This document shows positions 5,886-5,947 of a stretch of DNA of 5,947 nt, piece by piece (positions within the stretch are counted from its first letter, which is position 1; each line of letters starts with the position of its first letter). The position numbers were made by a program, and so were the translations under genes. The notes beneath the pieces were generated by a model that did no database searches, was not told the DNA's origin, and saw only the letters and a list, made by a program, of their open reading frames with translations. The stretch comes from an uncultured Bacteroidales bacterium (GTDB lineage Bacteria > Bacteroidota > Bacteroidia > Bacteroidales > UBA932). The stretch lies in assembly GCA_945874815.1 (NCBI GenBank), contig CAMCIE010000097.1, positions 1 to 5,947 of the forward strand. Direction: 5' to 3'.

Positions 5886-5947
5886 ATGGAATATACAGAA
5901 GAACTCGAAAAGGCTCTTGCCGTCCTCAGGAGCGGGGGAGTGATCCT
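5886..5947 (+). CDS. Sua5/YciO/YrdC family protein (threonylcarbamoyl-AMP synthase), N-terminal fragment
   Basis: The last 62 bases encode MEYTEELEKALAVLRSGGVI and the beginning of the next codons, cut by the window edge. A short amphipathic helix followed by (L/M)RxGGVI is the usual start of Sua5/YciO/YrdC proteins, which make L-threonylcarbamoyladenylate from Thr, bicarbonate and ATP for the t6A modification of ANN-decoding tRNAs. Its position 13 bp after the EEP gene fits the operon. The key substrate-binding KxR and SxN motifs lie outside the window, so the call rests on 20 residues plus gene order. Confidence 0.65.
   Translation, partial: MEYTEELEKALAVLRSGGVI

Overview
The window looks like chromosomal DNA from a Bacteroidota member, probably of the order Bacteroidales. 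The evidence is -7 boxes of the TAnnTTTG type upstream of genes, few convincing Shine-Dalgarno sites, an AAA_14-type ATPase and a tyrosine recombinase remnant of the kind common in gut Bacteroidales, and a gene order (small membrane protein, mutL, rhomboid, EEP-family protein, Sua5/YrdC) that I recall from that order. I cannot name the genus.

The window has two halves. The left part (1-1290) is a scrapyard of mobile or repetitive DNA. It holds the 5' end of an AAA_14 ATPase gene running off the left edge, its promoter, three 33-bp tandem repeats, a decayed tyrosine recombinase, a strong hairpin with a T-run, a larger nested palindromic region, and an internal fragment of a second ATPase copy. 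That fragment abuts ispF so closely that the last codons and the stop codon of ispF are read, in another frame, from ATPase-derived DNA.

The right part (1263-5947) is orderly core genome. ispF (MEP isoprenoid pathway) points left. From a shared 87-bp intergenic region, a tightly packed set of genes points right: a tail-anchored small protein of unknown function, mutL (mismatch repair), a rhomboid intramembrane protease, a membrane-anchored endonuclease/exonuclease/phosphatase-family protein, and the first codons of a Sua5/YciO/YrdC protein (tRNA threonylcarbamoyladenosine synthesis). Gaps of 22, 19, 9 and 13 bp suggest one operon. The shared transcription does not suggest one common pathway; it looks like a housekeeping cluster.

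I see no new defence or biosynthetic system. The points most worth a second look are the ispF/ATPase junction, a MutL whose C-terminal endonuclease motif has lost its key Asp, Gln and His residues, and the structured repeats between 198 and 1033.
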